In this document: positions 1 to 5,681 of the stretch, piece after piece | Position numbering within the stretch: the stretch's first letter is position 1 | Layout: each line of letters opens with the position of its first letter | NCBI GenBank assembly: GCA_001067655.1 | Contig: JUNU01000357.1 | Span: 1-5,880 of the forward strand | Source of the DNA: Neisseria lactamica | GTDB taxonomy: Bacteria > Pseudomonadota > Gammaproteobacteria > Burkholderiales > Neisseriaceae | DNA: 5,880 nucleotides | Direction: 5' to 3' | The notes under the pieces: model-generated | The model's database searches: none | Seen by the model: the letters and a program-made list of their open reading frames with translations, nothing else | Told to the model about the DNA's origin: nothing | Program-made: the position numbers and the translations under genes

Positions 1-73
1 CAAACCACTGATACACTAGTGTTGCACTTGAAATCCGAATCCAAAGACCTTTGTCTTGCCTGACATCGGGTGT
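1..73. other. Short intergenic stretch downstream of pilU
   Basis: This is the region just past the pilU stop codon (pilU reads leftward). It holds a perfect 10-bp palindrome, ACACTAGTGT, at 13-22. It also holds a weak 5-bp stem with a 4-base loop (AAGAC 44-48, GTCTT 53-57). On the minus strand the weak stem is followed only by TGGATT, with no real U-tract, so it is a poor candidate for the pilU terminator. No gene is visible. Confidence 0.4.
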
Positions 74-1306
74 TTACGAAATCAGGTTCAAATCGCTGAT
101 GCGGTCGTAGAGGCGGTCGGGGTCGTTGCCTTCTTCGTGCATTTGGATGCGCAGGCGCAGGTCGTTGGTGGAAACGGCTTGGCGCAGGGCTTCGTCGTAT
201 TCGATTTGACCTTGGATGTAGAGTTCGAACAGGTGTTGGTCGAAGGTCTGCATGCCGTCTGTGCCGGAGCGCATCATGAGTTCGCGGATTTCCATGAGTT
301 CGCCTTTGAAAATCAAATCCTGCATGGCGGGTGTGTTGAGCAGCAGGTCGACGACGGCGGTACGCTGGCTGCGGTTTTTCTTGATGGCGAGGCGTTGGCC
401 GATGATGCCGGTCAGGTTGAGCGCCAAATCCATGAGGACTTGTTTGCGTCGGTCTTCTTGGTAGAAGTTGATGATACGCTCGATGGTTTGGGCGGCGGTG
501 TTGGCGTGGATGGTGAAGACGCACAAGTGGCCGGTTTGGGCAAGCTGGAGGGCGTATTCCATACTGGCTTCGCTGCGCACCTCGCCGATACAGACGACGT
601 CGGGCGCTTGACGCATCGCGCTTTGGACGGCGATTTTCCAGTCGTTGGTGTCGATGCCGACTTCGCGCTGGGTGAAGATGCTGCGGCGGGGTTTGTAGAT
701 GAATTCGATCGGGTCTTCGATGGTAACGATATGGCCGGGCATTTTGTGGTTGCGGTAGTCGAGCATGGATGCCATGGTGGTCGATTTACCGGAACCGGTC
801 GGGCCGGCAAGGATCAGCAGGCCGCGCGGGGAAAGGGAGAGGTCTTTGAGTTTGGCGGGCAGGCCGAGGCTCTCCATTTCGGGGATTTCTTGGTTGATGC
901 GGCGCAAGACCATGCCGACGCGGCCTTGTTCGTGGTAGGCGTTGACACGGTAACGGGTGTTGCTGCGGGATTGGACGGAGTAGTTGAGTTCCCATTCGCG
1001 GTTGAAGGTCTCAAGCTGCTCGGGGTTCATGGTGGATTCGACGATGGCGGCCGTGTCTTCGCCGGTCAGGGCTTTGTGCGGGACGGGGGTCAGGGTGCCG
1101 CTGACTTTGACGGCAGGCGGGAAGCCTGCGCTGATGAAGATGTCGGATGCGCCGCGTTTTTCTGCTTCAACGCACATGCGGTCGAGCAGGGGATGGAGGT
1201 GTGTGCCGATTTCGGCGGGAGTGGGGATATGTGGCGGTTGGTTTTTTTGCGAGTAGGCTTGCACCATTTCGCTGAGTAAGTCGTGTAAAGGAGTTGTTTC
1301 GCTCAT
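74..1306 (-). CDS. pilU: PilU, type IV pilus retraction ATPase paralogue
   Basis: A 410-residue cytoplasmic secretion-type ATPase of the PilT/PilU family, in which PilU works with PilT at the pilus base to depolymerise pilin. Visible motifs are Walker A GPTGSGKST (168-176), the Asp box TIEDPIEF (195-202), the Walker B region DVVCIGEVR with Glu242 (236-244), and the His box TGHLCVFTIHAN (258-269). An N-terminal PAS-like domain with the phrase EKRGASDIFISAGFPPAVKV precedes the ATPase core. Where PilT has the AIRNLIRE-type motif, this protein reads PAMQDLIFKGE (326-336), and its C-terminal tail is longer than PilT's; both features are typical of PilU. The start has a modest ribosome-binding site, AAAGAG at 1320-1315, 8 bases upstream. 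The gene is complete, with stop TAA at 76-74. It lies 167 bp downstream of pilT on the same strand. In other bacteria PilU cannot support retraction without PilT; I infer the same here. Confidence 0.97.
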   Translation of the reverse strand: MSETTPLHDLLSEMVQAYSQKNQPPHIPTPAEIGTHLHPLLDRMCVEAEKRGASDIFISAGFPPAVKVSGTLTPVPHKALTGEDTAAIVESTMNPEQLETFNREWELNYSVQSRSNTRYRVNAYHEQGRVGMVLRRINQEIPEMESLGLPAKLKDLSLSPRGLLILAGPTGSGKSTTMASMLDYRNHKMPGHIVTIEDPIEFIYKPRRSIFTQREVGIDTNDWKIAVQSAMRQAPDVVCIGEVRSEASMEYALQLAQTGHLCVFTIHANTAAQTIERIINFYQEDRRKQVLMDLALNLTGIIGQRLAIKKNRSQRTAVVDLLLNTPAMQDLIFKGELMEIRELMMRSGTDGMQTFDQHLFELYIQGQIEYDEALRQAVSTNDLRLRIQMHEEGNDPDRLYDRISDLNLIS

Positions 1307-1383
1307 TTTGTGTACTCTTTATCAGTAAGTGAATATTGAGACCGGCGGGTGGTTTGTTATTGGGTGTTGTGCCTGCCTTGCGG

Positions 1384-1444
1384 AGGTCGTCTGAAAACGG
1401 GAAACGGGTTTCCCCGTTGTGTAAACTGCGTTTTCAGACGACCT
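1384..1444. repeat. Inverted pair of DNA uptake sequences between pilT and pilU
   Basis: AGGTCGTCTGAA at 1384-1395 and its exact reverse complement at 1433-1444. The matching arms extend to 16 bp (1384-1399 and 1429-1444). Inside the 29-base spacer is a second small inverted repeat, GGGAAAC (1399-1405) and GTTTCCC (1408-1414). It overlaps the left outer arm by one base and leaves a loop of only 2 bases, so the inner stem cannot close fully. The pair lies 29 bases past the pilT stop. Inverted DUS pairs after neisserial genes are commonly regarded as transcription terminators. This one has no clear T-run on the minus strand, so it may attenuate pilT-to-pilU read-through rather than stop it, or act mainly as an uptake tag. 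Confidence 0.85.
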
Positions 1445-1473
1445 GGTTTGTTCCCGATAATGGAATATATTTA

Positions 1474-2520
1474 TCAGACGATGGTCATGCTTTCGCTGTT
1501 TTGCGCTTTGCTGCGGGCTACGTCGGGGCTGATGGTACCTTGGCGGACGAGGGTTTGCAGCGCTTGGTCGAGGGTTTGCATACCGTGTGATTGGCCGGTT
1601 TGCAGCGCGGAGTTGATTTGGGCGATTTTGTTTTCGCGGATCAGGTTGCGCACTGCGGGGGTAGAGATGAGGATTTCGTGTGCGGCGACACGGCCGTTGC
1701 CGTCGCGGGTTTTCAGCAGGGTTTGCGAAATGACCGCGCGCAGGGATTCGGACAGCATGGAACGTACCATTTCTTTTTCGCCGGCAGGGAATACGTCGAC
1801 GATACGGTCCACGGTTTTGGCGGCGCCGGTGGTGTGCAGTGTACCGAATACCAAGTGGCCGGTTTCGGCGGCAGTCAGCGCGAGGCCGATGGTTTCGGGG
1901 TCGCGCATCTCGCCTACGAGGATTACGTCGGGGTCTTCACGCAATGCGGAACGCAGGGCGTTGGCGAAGCTGTGGGTGTGTTGGTGCAGCTCGCGTTGGT
2001 TGACGAGGGCTTTTTTACTTTGGTGGACGAACTCGATCGGGTCTTCGATGGTGAGGATGTGTGCGGGTTGGGTTTCGTTGATGTAGTTGATCATTGCCGC
2101 CAGCGTGGTGGATTTACCGGAACCGGTCGGGCCGGTTACCAATACCAAGCCGCGCGGGTTGTCGGCGATTTTTTGGAAAATACGCGGGGCGCGCAGGTCT
2201 TCCAGCGTCAATACGTCGCTCGGAATGGTACGGAAGACGGCGGCAGGACCGCGGTTGGAGGTAAAGGCGTTGACACGGAAACGGGCGACGTTGGGCAGCT
2301 CGAAGGAGAAGTCCACTTCCAAATCTTGTTGGAACAGTTTGCGCTGATGGTCGTTCATGACCGAAGTAACCATGTTGCCGACTTCTTCGGCGGACATTTC
2401 GGGCAGGTTGATGCGGCGGATGTCCCCGTGAACACGGATCATGGGGGACATTCCGGCGCTTAAGTGAAGGTCGGAAGCTTTGTTTTTGACGCCGAAAGCG
2501 AGTAAGTCGGTAATCTGCAT
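1474..2520 (-). CDS. pilT: PilT, type IV pilus retraction ATPase
   Basis: A 348-residue hexameric ATPase that powers type IV pilus retraction, needed for twitching and DNA uptake. Motifs in order are Walker A GPTGSGKST with Lys136 (130-138), Asp box TIEDPIEF (157-164), Walker B DVILVGEMRD with catalytic Glu204 (198-207), His box TGHLVFGTLHT starting just after Glu219 with His222 and His229, and the retraction motif AVRNLIRE (289-296; family consensus AIRNLIRE). The N-terminal ASDLHLSAG and RFRVNAF segments form the PAS-like domain. The length matches the family (about 344-348 residues). The start is supported by AAGG at 2531-2528, 7 bases upstream. It ends in tandem in-frame stops TGA TAA (1476-1471), and the first stop sits in a partial DUS (TCGTCTGA). 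No catalytic residue is missing. It is the first gene of the pilT-pilU pair and is divergent from yggS. Confidence 0.98.
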   Translation of the reverse strand: MQITDLLAFGVKNKASDLHLSAGMSPMIRVHGDIRRINLPEMSAEEVGNMVTSVMNDHQRKLFQQDLEVDFSFELPNVARFRVNAFTSNRGPAAVFRTIPSDVLTLEDLRAPRIFQKIADNPRGLVLVTGPTGSGKSTTLAAMINYINETQPAHILTIEDPIEFVHQSKKALVNQRELHQHTHSFANALRSALREDPDVILVGEMRDPETIGLALTAAETGHLVFGTLHTTGAAKTVDRIVDVFPAGEKEMVRSMLSESLRAVISQTLLKTRDGNGRVAAHEILISTPAVRNLIRENKIAQINSALQTGQSHGMQTLDQALQTLVRQGTISPDVARSKAQNSESMTIV

Positions 2521-2699
2521 AATGTGGCCTTGTTTTAGTTTAGAATAATGAAGCGGAACCCGATTTAAAATGCGGACGCGGAATGCCGGGCATTTCCCTG
2601 TTCAGGTTCCGATAAATTGTATTATTTTAAATACATAAATCGTTCAGACCAAGTAAAATTTTCAAAATCGCTGTAATTGATGTAATAAAGGAAGAAATC
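2521..2699. promoter_or_regulatory. Divergent pilT / yggS intergenic region, presumed to hold both promoters
   Basis: This 179-bp gap must contain start signals for pilT (leftward) and yggS (rightward). An AT-rich block at 2612-2640 carries several -10-like hexamers, for example TATTAT at 2620-2625 on the plus strand, but no convincing -35 partner at the right distance. On the minus strand, TATTCT and TAAACT near 2536-2546 are possible -10 elements for pilT. I cannot choose a transcription start with confidence. The ribosome-binding site of yggS, AAGGAAG (2688-2694), is strong. The palindrome at 2582-2594 is listed separately. Confidence 0.5.
2582..2594. promoter_or_regulatory. Palindrome AATGCC-G-GGCATT, possible operator
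   Basis: Two perfect 6-bp half sites around a single central base, placed midway between the divergent pilT and yggS starts. It lies inside a wider inverted repeat, CGGAACC (2554-2560) and GGTTCCG (2605-2611). Its position and symmetry would suit a dimeric regulator or a small cruciform. No known neisserial operator was recognised, and a short palindrome can arise by chance. Confidence 0.3.
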
Positions 2700-3386
2700 A
2701 TGTCGGTATTGCAACAAAATTATGCGGAGGTGAAACGACGCATTGCCGAGGCCGAGCAAAAGGCGGGCAGGCAGGCGGGAGAAGTGGGTTTGATTGCGGT
2801 TAGCAAGACGTTTCCTTCAGACGACATCCGCGAGGTATACGCCGCAGGACAGCGTGATTTTGGTGAAAACTATATTCAGGAGTGGTACGAGAAAACGGAA
2901 ACGCTCGCGGATTTGCCCGACATCGTTTGGCACGTCATCGGCGATGTGCAGTCGAACAAAACCAAATTTGTCGCCGAACGCGCGCATTGGGTGCATACGA
3001 TAGGTCGTCTGAAAACCGCCCGCCGCCTGAGTGAACAGCGTCCGCCCGAAATGCCGCCTTTGCAGGTGTGTATCGAAGTCAATATCGCAGGCGAGGAGGC
3101 GAAACACGGCGTTGCGCCCGATGAAGCGGTCGCGCTGGGGGTGGAAGTGGCGAAGTTGCCGAATGTGGTTGTGCGCGGGTTGATGTGTGTCGCCAAAGCA
3201 GGCAGCAGCGAAGCCGAATTGCGCGTTCAGTTCCAAACCATGCAGAAACTGCTTGCCGACCTGAACGCGGCGGGCGTTGATGCGGATATGTTGTCTATGG
3301 GAATGTCTGACGACATGTCTGTGGCGGTTGCGTGCGGCGCAACACATGTACGCATCGGCAGCGCGATTTTCGGCAGGCGGAAGTAA
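2700..3386 (+). CDS. yggS: YggS / PLPBP family pyridoxal phosphate homeostasis protein
   Basis: A 228-residue single-domain protein of the YggS/PROSC (PLPBP) family, which binds pyridoxal 5'-phosphate in a fold like the N-terminal barrel of alanine racemase, has no known catalytic activity, and buffers vitamin B6 and amino-acid pools. Visible signatures are the PLP lysine in AVSKTFPS (Lys36), FGENYIQE (54-61), WHVIGDVQSNKTK (77-89), the strand VNIAGEEAKHGV (127-138), RGLMCVAK (159-166), and the C-terminal phosphate-binding stretch LSMGMSDDM ... THVRIGSAIFGRR (198-227). WHVIGDVQ is a mild departure from the common WHFIGxLQ. The length is normal. The start is fixed by AAGGAAG at 2688-2694, 5 bases before ATG. 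One exact DUS lies inside the gene (3002-3013), read as GRLK. It is the first gene of the rightward group and is followed after 17 bases by a small lipoprotein gene. Confidence 0.96.
   Translation: MSVLQQNYAEVKRRIAEAEQKAGRQAGEVGLIAVSKTFPSDDIREVYAAGQRDFGENYIQEWYEKTETLADLPDIVWHVIGDVQSNKTKFVAERAHWVHTIGRLKTARRLSEQRPPEMPPLQVCIEVNIAGEEAKHGVAPDEAVALGVEVAKLPNVVVRGLMCVAKAGSSEAELRVQFQTMQKLLADLNAAGVDADMLSMGMSDDMSVAVACGATHVRIGSAIFGRRK
2816..2827 (-). repeat. Near-DUS (11/12) inside yggS
   Basis: The minus strand reads ATGTCGTCTGAA, one mismatch from AGGTCGTCTGAA. On the coding strand it is read as Ser-Asp-Asp directly after the PLP-lysine segment (SKTFPSDD). It may be a degenerate uptake sequence tolerated by the protein. 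Confidence 0.6.
3002..3013 (+). repeat. DNA uptake sequence inside yggS
   Basis: Exact AGGTCGTCTGAA, in a frame that reads Gly-Arg-Leu-Lys in the conserved HTIGRLKTARRL helix of YggS. Other family members usually have a similar xxRLRxA sequence here, so the codon choice rather than the protein seems adapted to the motif. Confidence 0.9.
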
Positions 3387-3403
3387 AAAGGGAAAGACGG
3401 TCA

Positions 3404-3532
3404 ATGAAACAGATTATCTCGGTCGTTTTGCTTGGTTTGACCTTAACGGGCTGTCGGTTGATGGGCTGGCATCAATGTGAGTCTTTATCAGGCTGGTGTA
3501 AGCCTAAAAAGCCGGCGGCAATAGATTTTTGA
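3404..3532 (+). CDS. Small predicted lipoprotein, 42 residues, function unknown
   Basis: The sequence begins MKQIISVVLLGLTLTGC and has 42 residues. A short n-region with one Lys is followed by a hydrophobic stretch (4-15) and a lipobox LTGC (14-17), so Cys17 should be lipidated and cleaved by signal peptidase II. The mature part has only 26 residues, with two further cysteines (25 and 32), two tryptophans (22 and 31), and a basic KPKK patch before the end. An upstream in-frame extension to 3332 exists but would bury the signal peptide and overlap yggS, so ATG 3404 is chosen. AAGGGA at 3388-3393 is a plausible ribosome-binding site about 10 bases upstream. The gene starts 17 bases after the yggS stop, so co-transcription is likely. 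I do not recognise a family. It resembles other tiny lipoproteins in Gram-negative bacteria, but no function is assigned. Confidence 0.75.
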   Translation: MKQIISVVLLGLTLTGCRLMGWHQCESLSGWCKPKKPAAIDF

Positions 3533-3585
3533 AAAAAACAAGGTTTATACCGAACATCGCTGCCCAAAAGCGTCTGTTGGTAAAA

Positions 3586-3635
3586 AGGTCGTCTGAAATT
3601 TTCCACTTTAGTGGGAACGGCATTTCAGACGACCC
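3586..3635. terminator. Inverted DUS pair between the lipoprotein gene and proC
   Basis: An exact DUS at 3586-3597 faces a one-mismatch copy on the minus strand at 3624-3635 (GGGTCGTCTGAA). The perfectly paired arms are 13 bp (3587-3599 and 3622-3634). An inner stem, TTCCAC (3601-3606) with GTGGGAA (3611-3617, one bulged G), closes on a TTTA loop. The result is one long hairpin starting 53 bases after the lipoprotein stop. It probably ends or weakens the yggS-lipoprotein transcript. A true T-run after the stem is absent, so the strength of termination is uncertain. Confidence 0.65.
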
Positions 3636-3674
3636 CAAGTAAAATGTATTTCATTTAAAAATTGAAGGAAATTT

Positions 3675-4472
3675 ATGAACATCTACTTTTTAGGCGGTGG
3701 CAATATGGCGGCCGCCATCGCAGGCGGATTAGTCAAACAGGGTGGATACCGCATCCACATCGCCAACCGCGGCGCAGAGAAACGCGAGCGTTTGGCAAAA
3801 GAATTGAATGTCGAAGTTTCCGAATTCCTGCCCGAACTGTTTTCAGACGACGTATTAATCCTTGCCGTCAAACCGCAGGATATGGAAGCCGCGTGCCGCA
3901 ACGTTCGCGTCAACGGCGTATTGGTGCTTTCCGTCGCCGCCGGTTTGTCTATTGATACCCTCAGTCGCTACCTTGGTGGAACGCGCCGCATCGTCCGCAC
4001 CATGCCCAATACGCCAGGGAAAATCGGTTTGGGCGTATCCGGTATGTTTGCCGGAGCAGAAGTATCCGAAGCCGACCGCGCCGCCGCCGACCGGATTATG
4101 CGTTCCGTCGGTTTGACCGTTTGGTTGGACGGCGAAGACAAGTTGCACAACATTACAGGCATCAGCGGCAGCGGTCCTGCCTACGTCTTTTATCTGCTTA
4201 GCGCGCTGCAAGCCGCCGCTCAGGCGCAAGGGTTCGGCGAAGAAGATGCCCGCGCCCTCAGTCTCGCTACGTTCAAAGGCGCAGTCGCCTTGGCAGAGCA
4301 AAGCGGCGAAGACTTCGCGAAACTGCAGCAAAATGTTACTTCCAAAGGCGGAACCACCCACGAAGCCATCGAAACGTTCAAATCATGCCACGTTGCCGAA
4401 GCCATTGCCCAAGGCGTTGAAGCCTGCGTCAAGCGTTCTCAAGAAATGGCACAACAATATAAGGTCGTCTGA
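3675..4472 (+). CDS. proC: Pyrroline-5-carboxylate reductase
   Basis: A 265-residue enzyme for the last step of proline synthesis, reducing 1-pyrroline-5-carboxylate to L-proline with NAD(P)H in the cytoplasm. The N-terminal Rossmann motif is FLGGGNMAAAIAGGL (5-19). Next come LAVKPQDM (63-70), SVAAGLS (86-92) and RTMPNTP (108-114). The dimerisation/catalytic region is ITGISGSGPAYVF (160-172), followed by LATFKGAVALAEQSGE (197-212) and the family signature VTSKGGTTHEAI (221-232). Lys224 in place of the usual Pro of VTSPGGTT is also what I remember from the meningococcal enzyme. The start is supported by AAGGAA at 3665-3670. The last three residues, Lys-Val-Val, and the TGA stop are encoded by a DUS (4462-4473). 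As I remember it, meningococcal ProC is about two residues shorter and ends without this KVV. yggT begins 2 bases after the stop, so the two are surely co-transcribed. Confidence 0.97.
   Translation: MNIYFLGGGNMAAAIAGGLVKQGGYRIHIANRGAEKRERLAKELNVEVSEFLPELFSDDVLILAVKPQDMEAACRNVRVNGVLVLSVAAGLSIDTLSRYLGGTRRIVRTMPNTPGKIGLGVSGMFAGAEVSEADRAAADRIMRSVGLTVWLDGEDKLHNITGISGSGPAYVFYLLSALQAAAQAQGFGEEDARALSLATFKGAVALAEQSGEDFAKLQQNVTSKGGTTHEAIETFKSCHVAEAIAQGVEACVKRSQEMAQQYKVV
3842..3853 (-). repeat. Near-DUS (11/12) inside proC
   Basis: The minus strand reads ACGTCGTCTGAA, one mismatch from the consensus. In the proC frame it encodes part of LFSDDV (56-60), again giving Ser-Asp-Asp as in the yggS copy. Confidence 0.6.
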
Positions 4473-4473
4473 A
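4462..4473 (+). repeat. DUS spanning the proC stop and the yggT ribosome-binding site
   Basis: Exact AGGTCGTCTGAA. Read in the proC frame it gives Lys-Val-Val and stop (AAG GTC GTC TGA, 4461-4472). The same bases supply the only Shine-Dalgarno-like string, AAGG (4461-4464), 10 bases before the yggT ATG at 4475. It is the only exact DUS in an intergenic or gene-end position that is not part of an inverted pair. Confidence 0.9.
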
Positions 4474-4474
4474 A

Positions 4475-5029
4475 ATGCGCGGAGATTTATTGATATTGCT
4501 TGCCGACGGCATCGTCATCCTGTGTTTGGCACGCCTCTTCCTGCAAGCGGTGGGATTGAGTGAAAATCATGCGCTATTGGCGTTCAGCAAGCGATCAACC
4601 GATTGGCTGGTTAAGCCGCTGCACAAAATCCTGCCCGTTAAAAAATACGATCCAGCCTGCCTGTTGTCAGGACTGTTGTTATATTACATCGTATTCACCT
4701 TCATCACTTTAGTGGCGCAGCCTACCGCATTCAGCACAAAAATCATCATCGCCAATTTTATACTGGCAATATTGAATATAATTAAATCAGTAGCTTATGT
4801 GTTGTTGATAGGGTTGTTTATCCGCATGGCGCTCAGTATTAAAGATCCCTATTCCCAACTTTCCGTCGCGCTGGAACGGATATATCGCCCCATACTTTCC
4901 CCCGTACAGTTTTTAAAGTACGGACGCTACGATTTTTCAGGTAGTATATTGGCATTATTACTGTGGATCTGGTTAAGCAGTCTATCGCCCCAAATTACTC
5001 GTCAAATCAACTTGTGGCTACTGCAATAG
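4475..5029 (+). CDS. yggT: YggT / YCF19 family integral membrane protein
   Basis: A 184-residue inner-membrane protein of the YggT family, close to E. coli YggT in length. Four hydrophobic segments are visible: about 5-26, 62-82, 92-119 and 155-173. They fit the family's two tandem two-helix repeats. The repeat signature can be seen after helix 1 (STDWLVKPLHKILP, 41-54) and after helix 3 (IKDPYSQLSVALERIYRPILSPVQ, 122-145), each an amphipathic segment ending in a P-rich turn. The biochemical role is not firmly known. Bacterial members have been tied to osmotic or ion tolerance, and plastid or cyanobacterial relatives to membrane-complex assembly. The gene starts 2 bases after proC, with AAGG 10 bases upstream provided by the DUS, which suggests translational coupling. 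Its 3' half is more AT-rich than proC. No clear terminator follows it before the dksA promoter region. Confidence 0.92.
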   Translation: MRGDLLILLADGIVILCLARLFLQAVGLSENHALLAFSKRSTDWLVKPLHKILPVKKYDPACLLSGLLLYYIVFTFITLVAQPTAFSTKIIIANFILAILNIIKSVAYVLLIGLFIRMALSIKDPYSQLSVALERIYRPILSPVQFLKYGRYDFSGSILALLLWIWLSSLSPQITRQINLWLLQ

Positions 5030-5110
5030 ACAGCGAGTTCATTAAGAATTTGCAGTATGACGTAAGCAAAATGCAAAAAAGTGAAAATCAAAACCACGGC
5101 TGTGAAAACA

Positions 5111-5126
5111 TGGTATTATGCCGCCA
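5111..5126 (+). promoter_or_regulatory. Candidate dksA promoter: extended -10 with GC-rich discriminator
   Basis: TGGTATTAT (5111-5119) is an extended -10 element with hexamer TATTAT at 5114-5119. No good -35 lies 16-18 bp upstream, which extended -10 promoters tolerate. The bases right after it, GCCGCCA (5120-5126), form a GC-rich discriminator, a known feature of promoters repressed by ppGpp and DksA. The inferred start near 5126 would give an untranslated leader of roughly 95 bases. Confidence 0.45.
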
Positions 5127-5135
5127 TTTCTAAAC

Positions 5136-5155
5136 GGACTTGAGAAAAGAAGTCC
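5136..5155 (+). other. Small stem-loop in the dksA leader
   Basis: GGACTT (5136-5141) and AAGTCC (5150-5155) form a perfect 6-bp stem around an 8-base purine-rich loop (GAGAAAAG). It would lie about 10 bases into the predicted dksA message and some 70 bases before the start codon. There is no T-run, so it is not a terminator. It might stabilise the leader or be incidental. Confidence 0.3.
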
Positions 5156-5222
5156 TAAGAAATCAATAAAATAAACCACTTGAGTAGCATTTCGTTTCCC
5201 ACAATAGATTGAAAGAAAAATT

Positions 5223-5639
5223 ATGGCAAAGCTGACAGAACAAGACATTTTGAATTGGGACGGCCCGGAAGAAGACTACATGAATAGCGACCAGTTGGCA
5301 TTCTTCCGCGAACTGCTGGTAAAAATGCAAGACGAACTGATTGAAAACGCATCTGCCACCACCGGCCACCTGCAAGAACACGAATCCGCTCCCGATCCTG
5401 CCGACCGCGCCACTCAAGAAGAAGAGTACGCGCTGGAATTGCGCACCCGCGACCGCGAACGCAAACTTCTGGGTAAAGTACAAGCAACCATCCGCAGCAT
5501 CGACGAAGGCGAGTACGGCTTCTGCGCAGATACCGGCGAGCCCATCGGCCTCAAACGCCTCCTTGCCCGCCCGACTGCTACACTTTCCGTAGAAGCGCAA
5601 GAACGCCGCGAACGTATGAAAAAACAGTTTGCCGACTAA
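5223..5639 (+). CDS. dksA: DksA, RNA polymerase secondary-channel regulator with a reduced zinc finger
   Basis: A 138-residue DksA/TraR family protein (E. coli DksA has 151). DksA enters the secondary channel of RNA polymerase and works with ppGpp in the stringent response. The coiled-coil tip with the two functional aspartates is present as DPADRATQEEE (Asp58 and Asp61, equivalent to Asp71 and Asp74 of E. coli). It is followed by the conserved LELRTRDRERKLLGKVQ helix and IGLKRLLARPTA (108-119). The four zinc-binding cysteines are reduced to one: Cys101, with Thr104, Ser122 and Ala125 at the other three sites and unchanged spacing. Zinc binding is therefore unlikely, as in P. aeruginosa DksA2. 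The N-terminus is about 13 residues shorter than in E. coli. The start has only a weak ribosome-binding site (AAAGA, 5212-5216), but ATG 5223 gives the expected MAKLTEQDIL-type beginning. The gene has its own long leader and is followed by a DUS-pair hairpin. Confidence 0.95.
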   Translation: MAKLTEQDILNWDGPEEDYMNSDQLAFFRELLVKMQDELIENASATTGHLQEHESAPDPADRATQEEEYALELRTRDRERKLLGKVQATIRSIDEGEYGFCADTGEPIGLKRLLARPTATLSVEAQERRERMKKQFAD

Positions 5640-5681
5640 AATAACGAAATCGGTTGATTTGTGTAGGCAATAAGAAAATAC

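Noticed and set aside
44..57. 5-bp stem-loop after pilU as a terminator
   Set aside because: It is short, has no T-run on the transcribed strand, and such stems are common by chance.
56..1279. A 407-codon plus-strand open frame almost fully antisense to pilU
   Set aside because: PilU shows all family motifs on the other strand. The antisense translation is a Gly/Val/Asp/Phe-rich mirror with no recognisable domain, which comes from codon bias in GC-rich genes.
1349..2463. Two plus-strand open frames antisense to pilT (245 and 290 codons)
   Set aside because: These are shadows of the pilT codons. They have no ribosome-binding site of note and no domain resemblance.
3332..3403. In-frame upstream start for the small lipoprotein
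   Set aside because: It would overlap the 3' end of yggS and place 24 basic residues before the signal peptide, abolishing the lipobox context.
2817..3404. A 195-codon minus-strand frame opposite yggS
   Set aside because: It is antisense to a clearly conserved protein and is Arg/His/Phe-rich without any motif.
5071..5133. A 20-codon ORF upstream of dksA (begins MQKSENQNHG)
   Set aside because: It lacks a Shine-Dalgarno sequence and would overlap the predicted dksA promoter. Its length is expected by chance.
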